The position numbers and the translations under genes were made by a program. Positions 49,501 through 62,826 of a DNA stretch of 64,000 nt are shown here, one piece after another. The DNA is from Helopsaltes ochotensis (taxonomy: Eukaryota > Chordata > Aves > Passeriformes > Locustellidae): NCBI GenBank assembly GCA_013400155.1, contig VXBM01000884.1:296526-360525 (forward strand), read 5' to 3'. The notes beneath the pieces are model-generated. The model saw nothing but the letters and a program-made list of their open reading frames with translations. It had not been told where the DNA came from and ran no database searches. Positions within the stretch are counted from its first letter, which is position 1. Each line of letters starts with the position of its first letter.

Positions 49501-52500
49501 AGCACATAAGAGGGAAAATAATGCTTGTGTTTTGGGTGGCTCTCAGCAGACCTACATCGGTGTGGAAATCTTCAGATGTTGTGCATTGGGTGCCAAGGTC
49601 TTACCTGTTTTTGGCAGATAGGATTTATCTCTAAGTGACGTATCAGATTGTCTTTCTTAATATTTTGAGGACTTGGTTTTTAATTTTTGCTGTAGCTTTT
49701 ATAACTGTTCTTGGCTCCAAGGTGTTTGGTGGAAATGCTACATGCCACATGCATTTAGGTGGCTGAAGGTGCTGCAATGCAAACACCGTTTGTACAGGAT
49801 CACGGCCATTGCTGTCGTCATTGTAACTTACTGTGCAAAGAGCACACATGCAACTCCAGAGGAAAAAAGACCTCACTTTGTCTTTATAAAAGGCACTGTT
49901 ACAGAGATGAGAAACATTTCATCTTAACATAAATTTGGGAGAGGTGAGAGTCAACCTGATTTTTTTCCTAATTTCCTGTAGTAAAGTGCAGGTCTGTCTT
50001 CCACATGTGCTTTAGCTCGGTATCAGCTTAGAAATCTGTGGTACACTGGAGCTCTCTCTTGTGATTCTTCTTGGTTAACACATTAAATTGTACTAGACTG
50101 GTCAAACAAAACATCAAGAGCAGAGAGATGGATTGAAACACAGATGTTAAAATTCCTGAGCAAGGCTTCTATGACTATTAATAATTTCTCCTCTATGGAA
50201 AACAGGCAGTTCTGGATTTTTTTTTCCTATTTTTTTTCAGGTAAATATTTTCAGTGTGCTTCAGTGAGAGGTTATGACTCACGGACAGCAGAAATTATTC
50301 CCTTTGGAACCTGGTCCTGCACATGCACTCATCCTTCTCTGACTGCAGATCTTCTGGTTTGTTCCTGGTCTTCTTTCCTGGACCACTTCTATCCTTTTGA
50401 CTTACAGCCAGTTAAACAAGACCAAATGCACTGTAGCTTGACATCCTTTTTGCAGAGACTTCATCCCATTGATTAAGGAGTATTTATTTTTTCAGATATT
50501 TTAAAGTATGTCCCAGCACCATCTTCTGTGCTGTATGAAGCTTATAGATCCCAGTGGAGCAGTATGTTCTGTGATTCTCTGGTTAGATCATATTCTGCAT
50601 TGTGATATCTAGGGTTGTTTGATTAAGGTGAGCAAGATGTTGGAGGAATGGTGGCTGAAGTCTTAAATGCTGTTTAATTAAACAAAAACTAATAAACACC
50701 AGAGTCCAAGGGGAATGTTGTAAATGAGTTGCAGGAAATCGGGATTTGTAGAGCTGTAGAGCGGCACTGAAGGCTGTCAACCCTTGGTTCCATCATCTGT
50801 GCCTCAAACTAGACTAGGTAGTACCTGTGCAGATGTGAAAATGAAGCCTAATCCTATAACCATGGCAAGCAGAGATTCAAGGGCAGCTCTGTGTTGTCAA
50901 TATCTTTTCTGCATGCTGTGTTTTTGCTAACAAACAGCTTAGAATAAACTTGCAGTGTAGTATGCAATATAGGTCTCAATGGGACTGTCAGGTTAAAACA
51001 ATGTTTTGGTTTTGGCAATTCATAGTTTCAGTTAATCAATTAAATATCAAAGCTTCACTACTTAAGCAGTTCCATTAAATTTTGTGTTTCTTTCTCTGGT
51101 TCTGTAATATTGGAGTAGACTGCTCTGGTGTTTGTGTTGAAAATCATGTAAACAATTTTTTTTACTGCAAGAAAAAAAAAAAAAGGAGAGTTTTTCTAAG
51201 AACATTGGGTTTCACAGGGGCCTTAACCTGCAATATGTGGCCAGACTGGTATATATGAGTGATTTTTGCCTTGGGATGCTGAGCAATACAGTTCAGAATT
51301 AATGTCTACATCACTGCAACTAGCAAAGAGAAAATCTGCCAGTTGGATCAGAATTTGACTCTGCTTCTGTTCCTGAGTGGGGAATAATAGTCTCTGTGCA
51401 GAGATTTATTTCATCTTTTAATGCCAAGGAAATTTGATTTCCTGTGTCTGTGTTTGGAGTGCTGGCTATGGAAGTATGTCAAGGAGACGAAGCTATCATC
51501 CTGTTCCTGATGAAGCACAGAGCAGTGTACAGAAAACTGATGGTTGTTTAGTTATTGTTCTGCATATCCACATGGCAGGAAAGGAATAAATTCCTTTGTC
51601 ATCCTTCTAGACAAGATACTGAGCCAGTAGGAAGATGCCACATTCATAGTGTTGATCTGTAAGTTGGAGCTCAGCTTTGCTGATTTTATTTCTAACCTGG
51701 CTAAAAGTCATTCTATTTTTGATAAGTAGAATTTATATGGTGATGTTTTATGTCGCTGCACATAAATATCTGCATATTACTGTATACCTAGTTGATACAC
51801 ATCCTCCTTTTCTTCATAGCATGAGTTCTCACTTATTGAGGTTTTCTTCCTTCTTTATTCATAAAGCACCTAAGCCTCCTGTGTGACTTGAATTTCAGCT
51901 TTTTCTGGTACGTGGTTCTTTCTGCATTTCTTTTTTATATAACTGCTTCTTTTCTTCCATTGAGATTATCTTGCTTAGTAGGATGTAATATATATTTCAG
52001 TCTGCGCAGATCATCTTGCATTTGAGTAATGCACTTTCATGAATATTCATAATATGTCTATCTTATGCATTTGTAATAATAAATGTTAGTAATCAGATTC
52101 AAATTTACCTTTATAATGCCAAAGAAATATATTTTATAGTAAATTTTCCTGGTGCTATGCATGGAATTTATCTTTCTGAATTCAACATCAGCTTATTACT
52201 TCAAGATCTTGTCATGTTGGATGACTTTAAATTTCCAGAGTATTTACAGTGTTTTTGTTAAATGATTTTTTCTGAATTGCCCTTACATTAAGAAAAGTGA
52301 CCTTTTCTTCTTTCTTTAAATAGCAAGCTACTTATTTTATAATTTCTGATTTTTGCTTTTAGTTAGCTTACTACTGACTCACTAATACCTATTCTTTTTC
52401 TCTTTGAGTGAGTGCAACCACCCTTCTAAATTTTGAATATGTTATAAATACTTTATTTAGAGCTTGAGGCTCAGTCAGCATGCTGAGTCATTGTTTAATG

Positions 52501-55402
52501 CCAGGTTTTCTACTGATGGTATTGTTTTCTTCTTGGACATACAGATTAGCTTTCTTGAGCTTGAGAAGAATGCTAAAAAACCAGTCTCTCAGTTTATTGA
52601 AGCCACATTTATAGAAAATTAACTTGTAGATTTTTCCTTCTCAATCTTCCATCTCGTTGTGAAGAATATAATGTACACAAAGATGTAGCTGCTTGTGAGA
52701 TAGTTCAGTGCCTGGCCCCTTTTCTGCACTTCATCTGAATGACTGGGTCATTGGAGGAGGATTCACAACTCCCTCTCTCCCAGAGAGAGCTGCATTAAAA
52801 TTAATGTATTTCATGTGAACAACCAAACCAATGACAAAATTTCTGCTAGATTGGAGGCCAGTATTTGTTTTTTTTTCCTGTCATCAAGTCTTTTATAAAA
52901 TATTTAAGTAAAATAAAGGTAAGCTGTTTATCTTTGAGGCACCTCTTTGTTTCCTTTGTGAAGAGCTAAATTAGTAAAAGCACTTCCCACTGGACTTCAG
53001 CTTTAGCTTTGCAGGGAAATAATTAGCATTTGAAGCCAAGATACTACGTTTATGGTCTATTGGCCTTGTTTGGTTTTGAGAATGCCATGTCTCCATGCCT
53101 AGTATAGTTACTCTGCTCTGAATCTTGAAATCTGTGGACTTGATATAATAATAGAAAAGGCATCCTAATGCTCCAGAGAAAATGTGATGTTCAGAAACGA
53201 CATCTCTTTGAACTGCATTTCTGGTACTTTTCCTGTGTATGCCGTATCAGCAGACACAGTGTAGAGAAAGCAACTAGAGACACTGAAATTCAAACTATTT
53301 TTAATCTACATTTTTTGTGTTGGGATCATTTGTTGAGATGAACTTCAAGTGAAGAAGCCTTTTAAACACAGCCAAATCTGTAAACAACAGGAACTGAAGT
53401 TTGATGCAATGACAAATGATGAATTCTTAACTATTTCTTCTGTTTTTAGTAATATTATTCCTGTCCTTGTTTCGTACGTCACAGTTTTGCATTTCATCAT
53501 GCTGTTCTTGATTTCAGGCAGTAGTATGATTGCGTTTGGCAGGGTGTTTACAGTAGAAACACTAGAAAGCACGTTCTGAACAGCTTCATCCTTTTCCCTG
53601 CTCCTTTTTCCGTCTATAGTCTTAATGTGGTGCTCTTCCCATACACCTTTTGTCACTCCAGCTGTCTGTCAGCATGCAGGAGTGAACTGAACTGCTTTTA
53701 GCATTTCATTAATGCCACTTTCGATCAGCAGCAGATGTTGCCGCGTGAGCGGTGCTCGCCCCGGCCCTGCTGATCCCCACGTGCCATATGTGCCTGCCGG
53801 GCAGGTGGTGGGATGCAGGACCCTCAGCTGGGGAGGCCCAGCTCTCAGAGGATGCTCTCTGAAAGATGAAGACATTTCTAAGATGGATGAGCATCCTTGT
53901 CGGTAGGTTTTCAAGACAAAAAGAGGCCACTGTGATAATAATGCACTTAAAGTATAATTTGAGTCCTAAAGCATCTTTCAGTAACTTCTGCATGTGCTCA
54001 TTGACTTGTAAATGCAGGCATCTGCTCTCTCTAGTGAATGCTCTAATGTCAAAGAACTTTGCAATTTTTTTACTTACCTAATTCCGTAGACTATCTAGTT
54101 CCCTGCCTTAGGAATCTCTTCTTTAAAAACACTGACTGTAGTTATATATCAAATATAATACAAATAAAGATAAAGAATCTGTGTTATAAATATGAGCTAA
54201 ATTAGGCAGAAGTTTATTTTTAGGTTGCTGATTATATTGATGATTGCCATGTTTAACAGGAGTACTCTTCATGCTATGCAGCAATTTTTACAATGAAATT
54301 GTAGTCTCATCATTGAGTTGACATGAAAGAGCAGGGAAGTTGCTAGCAGGCATATCTGGGTTAGGCTGCAGTAACTCATTAGAAGCTCCTAAAGTAGGAT
54401 TACATAAATGGGACCCTATCTTCTCAGGTTAAATATAGTTCTGTAGTTTAATCTAATATGTGGCTGCCATAAAATCTATATTGACTGGCAGCAGTAGTCT
54501 GATTTGTCCACCTTTTCAGTGTTATGCTTAAAACAAGACAATCAAAACATAAGATTCCATCTTTAGTGGAATTCAGTGTGAGTTTATTGCTGCTATTTAG
54601 GGTGAGGTGAGTTGTTTAAAAATGAAAATATTAATTAACAAGTCAGACTGGAATAAACTTGAAATATGTACATCACAATTTTCACTTATCTATTGTATCT
54701 TAATCAAGTTATAAAAATAATTACTTACTTTTCCTGATTTAGGATATAATCATGAAGGGTATTTCAGCAAAAGTAGAGATGATGTTATAAAAAAATCTAT
54801 AAAATAATATACATAATTTTGAATTATATCACAATCATAAAGAAATGTATTCATTCTATGGGAATAAGTAGTTTCCCTTGACTTCTTTTTTTGAACTGCT
54901 AGATTTACATTAAAATTAGAAGTTCATGACATAATTTATAGAAGTAATGTTCCTTAGTGACATGTGGAATATTATTTTATATTGCTGCTCTATACTTCTA
55001 TCATTATTTTTAAGCACAATGTTCTAGGGACATTATTCTCATTTCTGGTTTCCGTTCAAAAGGTGGAAATAAAAAACACCCAAAAAACCACCCCTTTTCC
55101 TAGGTTTTTCTAGGGCACAAATGCCCTTTATCTAACATTAGAGTTCAGTAGGTTTTAAACATCTTTATCAGTTTCTTTGTAGGGGCTTACCTTGACCTGC
55201 AGACAAAAATGACATTTTTTTATATAGGTGGCAGGATGCATATTTGTGTGTGTTCATTTAGATGGACCTGTATACGTTACTGGTTATACTCAGCAGTCAC
55301 ATAGATTGAAAAGATTGTTGCCACTGCCTTGATTTAACATTTTGATCTCAGAAAGCCTTTTGTTGGCACTGTGAGGTTCGTTCTGCTGTTGGGGCTCGAG
55401 TT
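46509..55402. other. AT-rich sequence, no gene seen
   Basis: This is about 8.9 kb with short chance frames. The only compositional anomaly is a CpG-rich pocket near 53732-53860. A short direct duplication of CTCATTATATC lies just upstream of this stretch (46110-46140). No repeats of known family were recognised. Confidence 0.5.
53732..53860. other. Small CpG-rich pocket with splice-like borders
   Basis: This pocket of about 130 bases has many CpG dinucleotides (for example GCCGCGTGAGCGG and TCGCCCCGG) inside AT-rich DNA. On the minus strand a good acceptor (TCTTCATCTTTCAG, plus about 53864-53877) precedes an open frame through the pocket. On the plus strand GATCAG and GGGCAG/GTGGTG could also serve as splice sites. 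The translated products resemble no family I know. It could be an exon of an unknown transcript, a regulatory element or a decayed repeat. Confidence 0.3.
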
Positions 55403-55484
55403 CAGTGGAAGGTGTCCCTACCCATGGCAAGGGGTACAAATGATTTTTGTGGTCCCTTCCAACCCAAATCAGTCTATGATTGTA
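55403..55484 (+). mobile_element. CR1 LINE 3' end fragment
   Basis: AGTGGAAGGTGTCCCTACCC, GGCAAGGGGTACAAATGAT, GGTCCCTTCCAACCCAAATC and TCTATGATTG follow the plus-strand 3' terminus of one CR1 subfamily. It is a very short 5'-truncated copy. The usual terminal repeat is reduced to one unit. Confidence 0.88.
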
Positions 55485-56839
55485 AGCAGGACTGAATTTC
55501 ACAGTGCTGAACTCTTCAGCTTGTGTCTGTTACACCATGAGCTGCATTTCTTAGTGAAATTCTTTATATTTTATGCATTTCTTTATCTATGAATGTGTGG
55601 GGGCACACCAGAGCTAAAGTTCTGTTCAAATACGTTGTAAGTGCCACCTCTGTTGAAGGTGCATATGCACATCTAGAATGGTTTGAAATGAGTGAGCCTT
55701 AGCTGAAAGAGTATAATTCATCATTGCTGCTGAATTTTTTTTCTCAGATAAACATGTACAAGTCTGGTAAGGTTGTGCCGTGTCCACCAAGTATAATCCA
55801 GTTATAAGTTCAAGTCATAGTAGTAAATTTATTTCTAAAAAACCAAATCTGTGAGTAGCTGGAAATCTCAGTCCTTCTTTTAATTCACTGCTGCAAGTAA
55901 ATTCTAAAAGGGTTTTATATCTTACTGCATCATAAACAGATTGTTTACATTAATAAGTTAGTGAGAACATAATTAATTTAATTCTCTTCATTTGCTAATG
56001 AAAAGGAAATTATTTATTGGCCTTAAATCTTTTTTTTTAAAGACTAGGAGCTGTGGAAATCATACATGATATATGTGGAATAAACCAAATTCTCACTGGA
56101 GTATTTCCTTTAGAACCTCCTCACTGTTTTTATGACATTCTTAACAGAGAAATAAAGTTGTTCTATGCCGTGCATTAGAAATGTAAAAAAGCACAGGCAA
56201 TATTTTTGGTGTACCTCAGGGATTTTCTGGTAGAAGGAAGCTGAGATATTATGGAACAAGAGCAAGAAAATATGCTTTCTGCTAAATAACAATAAGAATT
56301 TAGTATTTGAGACCAAGTGCAGCTTGATATAAAGTATTTTCAGGAGAAGTTTCTTAAATCTAGTATCAAAGATCAGTACTGGAGAAAATGTGTGTTCTAA
56401 AAAAATGTGTAGGAGACAAATATACTTGGTTACTGCAACATATTCTGTTTCCATTTGCTTCAAAATTCTTTTTTAATCCTCAGCTATAAGGAAAAAAAAA
56501 GAATCCTGAAAAAATGTAAAGGTTTTATTGTCAAATAACTTCTTCTACCAACATTTTTTATTTAAAATAGATTTCTTTATTTTTCCTGTATTTGAGTTAT
56601 TTGTCCGGCACAGAGCAGCATTTGGGAAGGACTTCTAGTTAACCAGTAGATTTTAAACAATTCTGGCTTTTTGTTACCTGTTGCCCGATTTTGCTGCCTT
56701 TCTGATGTGTTTCTTAGTTATTAGAATGGAGTCAGAATTCTCAATGTTTAGGTAGTGCTTTGCCTTTTCTCACGCTGGCGTTATCTGTAGATAAAGTTTA
56801 TTTAGGAAATGCCTTTAGTAAATATCACGTACGCTCGGA
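55485..56839. other. AT-rich sequence, no gene seen
   Basis: Only short open frames are present. A 117-codon minus frame at 56110-56463 is Lys-, Phe- and Leu-rich, as expected from AT-rich DNA, and matches no family I know. Confidence 0.5.
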
Positions 56840-57016
56840 TAGAAAAAACACCTGAGTGAGGGTCAGCTGGGTCAGTGGAGTTGGAGAGGTGGTCACACTC
56901 TCGACCAATCCCTGGCATGGATCTGAAGTCTATTTAAGAAGAAGGAATAAAGTCAAGCCCCCTTTTGATCCTTCTCCTCATCATCCTGCGTGGTTCTTGC
57001 TGTGCTAAACAGCACA
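56840..57016 (+). mobile_element. Possible LTR 3' part of an endogenous retrovirus (alpharetrovirus-like layout)
   Basis: TATTTAAG (56931-56938) is followed within 10 bases by AATAAA (56946-56951), then TTTTGATCC and TGCGTGGTTCTTGCTGTGCT. The short distance between TATA and poly(A) signals, and the text after them, resemble compact avian LTRs. The block ends with the palindrome TGTGCT-AAAC-AGCACA (57001-57016), which could be the LTR end. The 5' limit is not visible, and no target duplication or retroviral gene is seen. Confidence 0.4.
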
Positions 57017-58996
57017 ATAGTTACCTTCCCAGAAAAACTTCTCAGATTGCATCTGAAAGTACAGCTGATACTTCCATTGCTTCCTCTTGAATTTTAATTC
57101 TTTTGAACAAGGACTCCCCTGTACTATTATTTCTAGCTTTGTTGTCACGGCAATAAATGTGATAATGCATCCGGTATGTTCTAGCATGTGTTAAAGTGTT
57201 GTAGACATGCGACATATGCTTAAACAAGATGTGGTTTTGCTAGTTTGAGTCTCTCTCTCCTTGGGCTTTTATCTGTACCAGCTTAGGTTGGGTTTTTTTT
57301 CATCTGGACAAGACTTTTACAGTATTTTCACAGCTGTGTTTTTGATCCCTAGATAAAGACAGGATGTTTATGTGACAAGCAGTAATATTTTCAGCTAGGT
57401 TCTCCTTGCATTTCTGGAATTTCAAGTAATAATAATAGTTAATGCTCTAAGTGAACTACTTTGTCCAGCTTAACTTTGAAATTGATTGCTTTTCAACTCA
57501 CACAGTAATTGATGCTTTTAGTGTATTTGGGTGTATGTTTAATACTTTGATAGATGCTCTAGAAATAACTACCGAAATAACAAAATTATTGCCAAACAAA
57601 TTCTTTTTTGGAGTAGGCAAATGAACACAAATTGCCCTTTATAGTCTGGGAGGAATGTCTTGCTAGCAAGATATTTTGCAGGTGTTACTACAAAAATGCC
57701 TTCTATCAGAAGTCAATTTATCTTATTTACATTTGAAAGTATTTAGTATTTGTCTGAAATGTGATGCATGGATTAGTAATAGGGTTGCGAAGTCACAAGT
57801 TTCATATTTAAGTTAGAAAATGTGGACAGAAGCTGTAAGAGAGTGGTTTGTAAGGGCAGCAGCCGCAGAGCAGCTGTATTTCTGTCTGGAATTTCTCAGG
57901 CAGAAGAATGTGCAGATGAACTGCATTGAATTGTTATTGTGTGCCCTAGGTGGTTACTAAATGCACCAGATTTACTGTTCATGGGCAGTAATTTCTATCT
58001 CTTAGAAGTCTTGGCTTGCTAACTATGTATCATTTTTTTATATTATTGGCCAATATGAAAATTCTTTCTAGGCAGGAAAAGTGAAAATATTCAGCTAATA
58101 TCCAGGTCACAGCTGCCTTGCTTTGTGTTTTGTATCTCTAGTTCAAAATGGTCCTTGATGTGAGACAGACCTTCTGTAATGCTTTTTTGCTTACTGTTTC
58201 ATATGTGTCTTGCTCTTGGTGGTATAATTAGAATTCCCCTGAACTGAAGCAACATTTTTTTAGTATGAAATAAATTGTGTTTATTTTATTTATTTATCTC
58301 TCTCAAGTTCACCTGATTTTAAATAACATGCATATATCTGTATCTCTAAGTTGATTGCTAAGATGGCTCTTCAAAAGATCTCAGGGTGTTACTCCGTCTC
58401 ATTTTCTGAATTTAGGTTATGTAATATTTGTAAATATACTGGGTCAGTGGGCGTGCTTGGATTGTGGCCTGAATATCAATTTGTCTTCCCTTCACTTGAA
58501 ACCAAGATGGGTATTCTTTGTTAAAATTCCCAGATCATGGTGACTTTATTGGGCCAGAGAGCAGTAAAATGGATATGGACAAAGAATTTTGATTTATGTA
58601 AAAGTATGAGTGACAAAAAGAGCAGCAACCAAAATATGTAATGGGTTTAGCATTTTCTGTGTTACCTTTTTTTAGCATGCTGTCACCATTCAGTAGCTTC
58701 CAACATTTTTTTGCTGAACTACTGAAAAGGTTTTCACTCCTCAGTGTGTTTCATCTTCATCCTTCTGAACTCCTCCTTTCCTCTGCCATGGTTTAGAAGG
58801 ATAAAAAAAAACCAGTTAATTTTTGAGACATAACTTTTCTTTATAGGGTTATCCTACTTAGCCCTAGAATCTGTCCATTTCTGCCCTATATCTTACCTAG
58901 TCATACTACTGGCTTTTCAAACATCTTGTTAGTTTTCTATTGCATTACTCCATTAAGGTCTTGCTGGTGTTGGAAAATCAACAATATGTGCAAAAC
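57017..58996. other. AT-rich sequence, no gene seen
   Basis: No coding pocket, known repeat or RNA gene was recognised. Confidence 0.5.
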
Positions 58997-59446
58997 ACTG
59001 ACAGAGGAGGGGAACAAAGATGGTGAAGGGCCTTGAGGGGAAGCCGTGTGAGGAGTGGCTGAGGTGACTCGGTCTGTTCAGCCTGGGGTAAAGGAGAATG
59101 AGGGGAGACCTCACTGCACTCTGTAACTTCCTTGTGAGGGGAAGAGCAGGGGGAGACATTGATCTCTCCTCTCTGATAACAGTGACAGGACCCAAGAGAA
59201 TGGCCTGAAGTTGTGTTCGGGGAGGCTTAGGTTGGATATCAGGGGAAGGTTCTTCACCCAGAGGGTGGTTGGGCACTGGAACAGGCTCCCAGGGAAGGGA
59301 TCACAGCACCAAACCTGACAGAGCTCAAGAAGCATTTGGACAATGCTCTCAGACATGGTGTGACTCCTGGGGATGGCCAGGAGTTAAACTCAATGATCCT
59401 GATGGGTCCCTCCCAACTCAGCCTATTCTGTGATTCTATGATGATA
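58997..59446 (+). mobile_element. CR1 LINE 3' fragment with intact 3' terminus
   Basis: Plus-strand CR1 landmarks appear in order: GAGGAGTGGCTGAGGTGACTC, GTTCAGCCTGGGGTAAAGGAG, GGGGAGACCTCACTGCACTC, GGTTCTTCACCCAGAGGGTGG, CACTGGAACAGGCTCCC, TTTGGACAATGCTCTCAGAC and GGGTCCCTCCCAACTCAG. It ends in ATTCTGTGATTCTATGATGA, the short terminal repeat that defines CR1 3' ends. It is 5'-truncated, as is usual for CR1. The frames of 60-107 codons across it are chance. Confidence 0.95.
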
Positions 59447-60409
59447 TCTAATGCCAAAACAAATCACATTGTTCCTCTTTTTTTGATCTCTCCTCTTTCT
59501 AGAAATCTCTGTAGTGTTTCTAGTAACTGATAACAGTGGGAATCCTTGGAACAGTCTGTCAACTTTATTTAGATGATTTAAAAATCCATTTGCCAAATGG
59601 ATTTATTGCAAATGGAAAGGGTTGAGGACAAAGTTGTTAGCAGTGTTTTGGAACAGTGAGTGAGTTAAATGGTCTTAATTTCTTCCTCCAAACAAAAATG
59701 ATGAATAGAAAGTGCCACATGTTAGTTAGGAACTTCATGTAAAATCAAAATAATATCAAAATTGGTCCTTGGGTCTGTTAGCAACGAGTTTTAAAGTACA
59801 ATTAATTGTATTTCTTACAATTTTTTGTCTAATTTTATATTTTCAGCTAGGTCAATATGGGTATTTATAAATATGGACAAAATGATCACATCTATTGGAC
59901 TGGGAGTTTTTAAATTAAAAAAACCAAACCCAACCTATTTGGCTGTAGGACATTAAAATGTCATTAGATGTTTCGTAGGCAGAAGTGGATGAAAAAGCTG
60001 TAAGTGGTTGCTGTAGGCCTTAATTTTATAAGAGTTTTGGAAACCAACACTCTGATGGAAAGAGGTTTTCCTCCTCCCCTGCCATACCCAGCTTCTTTTT
60101 CTCTGCCAAACTCTCCCTTGTGCTGGTTCCAGCATTTTACAGATTACAAGAATTGGCTCAGAGAAAAAGCAATAAATGTTCTAGAGAAGGGTAAATGCCT
60201 CACTTTTAGCCTGAATTTGTTCTCCCTTTTGGTTTACCACAGCTGTGCTGGCTCAAGGTAGGAGCAGAATTATTTCTTTTTAAGGTTTACATTAGCTTAA
60301 AATGTCCATGAAACTACAGCCTTAATTGCAGCAAATTGCAAGGAAGGGAATAAGCACCTGTCGCTGTGCATCCTTCTAGGGATTACCTCTGATATTGCCT
60401 ACCAGAAAC

Positions 60410-60410
<1 letters not shown>
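59447..60410. other. AT-rich sequence, no gene seen
   Basis: Nothing recognisable lies between the CR1 copy and the microsatellite. Confidence 0.55.
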
Positions 60411-60504
<94 letters not shown>

Positions 60505-60505
60505 N

Positions 60506-60600
<95 letters not shown>

Positions 60601-60610
60601 CATATGTATA
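60411..60610. repeat. ATGTAT hexanucleotide microsatellite, about 33 units
   Basis: A nearly perfect array of ATGTAT runs for 200 bases, with a single N at 60505 and one variant CATATG near the end (60601). Around the N the text reads ATGT-N-ATATG, so the N is an extra base compared with the repeat period. It probably marks a join or uncertain base. The Tyr-Val and Ile-Cys/Ile-His dipeptide frames are translations of this array, not genes. Confidence 0.98.
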
Positions 60611-62107
60611 AAATCATACCAAGTTATTTTCTTCAGGTACATGCCTTAGCACTCATCTCTTGTATCCTGTAACTCTGCCCTTTTCTGGTGTTAATCATGA
60701 CCGCTTCCCACAAGAACAACAGGGAGATTATGTGGCCCAATCACTGACGTTCCACAACAGCCCTTGCTAAGTTTAATAATTTTCCCTGCTTCCCTGCTGC
60801 ATTCTGCACAGCTGTGCCAGGGTGTGCTTCTGTAAATATCAGTGGTACGTTGTGGGACTGACTGGCTCCGTGCAGGCTGCAGCCTCAGCATTGGGTGATA
60901 CCAACACGGCCATCAGCAGCTTCTGCTCCAGGGAGGCGGTGGGGAAAGGCTGTATGCACAGACACACTGAATTACACACACCTAAAGGTGGAATTCTTAA
61001 AATGTCTGCATGGTAACTTCCACTCTGGAAGGGTCTGGGTTTGTGTGTTCATAGGTGTTGAATTTTTCCAAGTTAATAGAGACTTTATTTATTGCTAAAC
61101 TAGTTGCTGTTCAACCTGCTTTTAACCTGTGTCACCAAAGGGAACCAAATAAGTGTTTCTTACTAATGTATGCTGGCAAATTGGTTGCCTTAAGAAATAC
61201 AATTACTGAATTTTTGCTCACAAATACCATCAGAGAAAGAGGCAGTAGAGGCCTATTCTGTGTCTGTAGAAGTCTTTTGTTCGAATCAGAGCTAACCATA
61301 GAACTACCATTAAAAATATTACAGAATGCCAGTTTTCTATTGAAACTAGGTCACTTCGTATAAAATAATTAAAGATTTATTGGTCCTTAGGGAAGGACCT
61401 AGATCTCTAGACTAATGTTTGGGGCTCTCAGTGGAGAAAAATGAATCAGATATTTGCTGGGAAAGCATTGCAATCATAATTGTGTGAAGGGCTGTTACAA
61501 CATGATCTTTCAATTGCACCTGAAGAGAAAAAAATCAACGTCTGCTTTATTTTTTAAATAAAGGCCATGGGATCTGAACCACAAAGGGGATTTAGAGCTG
61601 CATTAAGTGGAGATGCCTGCTGTGGGAAATCTTAGTCACAGAAATACAGTTTACTGCCTGCTTTCTGCTGAGGATCATATAGAGAGGAAAAAGTGGACTT
61701 TCCCCCTAATTGTCAAGGATGAGGAAAGGCCAGAGGCTACATATTCTGGATGTTTTGTGACTCTGCAGTTGCCAAAACCTCTGCAGATCTACTCTGAAAT
61801 TATTAACTGAAATTTAACACAATCACCATTGATTGTGCACCACGGTGCACCTTCCAGCAGTCCAATGTCCTGCCGCCTCAAATATTCACTATATTCTTGC
61901 AATTAGAAGCCATGTCTATTTTCTTCCTTTTCAGTAAGAGCTTCTGGACAGTGTTAGAAACTATTGTTTTTTATCTCCAAAATCTACTTAAATGACAGGA
62001 ACTTGAATACTGGGAGTAGTTATAACCTATGATGTTTGTTTACTTTTGACTGATTTTAATTCACTGGGCAATTAGTGTTGTCCTGAAAACTTGCATTTGT
62101 TACCTGG
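60611..62107. other. AT-rich sequence, no gene seen
   Basis: A modestly GC-richer segment near 60830-60960 has no splice-flanked frame I can support. No repeats of a known family were recognised. Confidence 0.5.
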
Positions 62108-62826
62108 TGTGAAACAAGCCAATAATTACACACTTGAGAGAGACAGTGACTATTTATTTTAGAGTTTCACAAGCCTGGGTGCTCAGTGGTATTCCACAAA
62201 TTGAACACAACAACTATCAAAACCTTTTACTAGTTATACATTTTAGCAAACAAAGGCATTAATGTTCATTGGCTGCAAATTGCGTAGTTCTGTTATTAGT
62301 TACTATTCTATCTTCTGGTGGTTATGATTCTCTCACTTTTGCTAATTAGTCCACATGCTCAGTCTTTCCCTTCTTTTGGGTGAGGGGTTTTCTTGGGTCA
62401 GTGGTCCGTGAGTTGGTGGTCGGGATCTGCCCCTGCCAGAAATACCCTTTACCTGGTTGGAGCTGATGCAGCACAGTTGCTGAGTTGTCTTTATTACTTG
62501 CTTCCTTATCTTGGGAGTTCTGCCAAGTGTCCTTGCAGCCCATACATTCTGCATTCTTTCTGTCCACTGTCAGTGGTACATCTTGCTTCCCAGGCTTTGT
62601 TAACTTCCCATGAGCTCTGAGGTCACTGAAACATGTCAAGCCCTAGACCTTAACAAGGCAATTCTACCCACACATAATTTGTCTTTGTGGCACCTGGACA
62701 TCACTTAGAGCTCGCTTGGTAGCTGCTCTCTGTTTCACAGATTAAATCTTCCTTCTTGTTGACTAGGCTGGAAGGTATACAAAGACCAAACATCAAAGAA
62801 CATACTTTCTTAAGAAAATTTTTACA
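62108..62826 (-). mobile_element. Possible LTR of an endogenous retrovirus (reverse orientation)
   Basis: The block begins TGTGAAACAAGCC and contains TTTATTTTAGAGTTTCACAAG followed by CCTGGGTGCTCAGTGGTATTCC, which resembles the poly(A)-signal end of an avian LTR family read in reverse. A plausible far end is TTTTTACA at 62826. No target-site duplication or clear TATA box was found, and the family match is from memory, so both limits are provisional. Confidence 0.4.

Noticed and set aside
60395..60649. Frames encoding Tyr-Val, Ile-Cys, His-Ile or Tyr-Thr dipeptide repeats.
   Set aside because: These are translations of the ATGTAT microsatellite.
61270..61290. TTCGAATC resembling a tRNA T-arm.
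   Set aside because: No matching acceptor stem, D-arm or anticodon arm can be placed around it.
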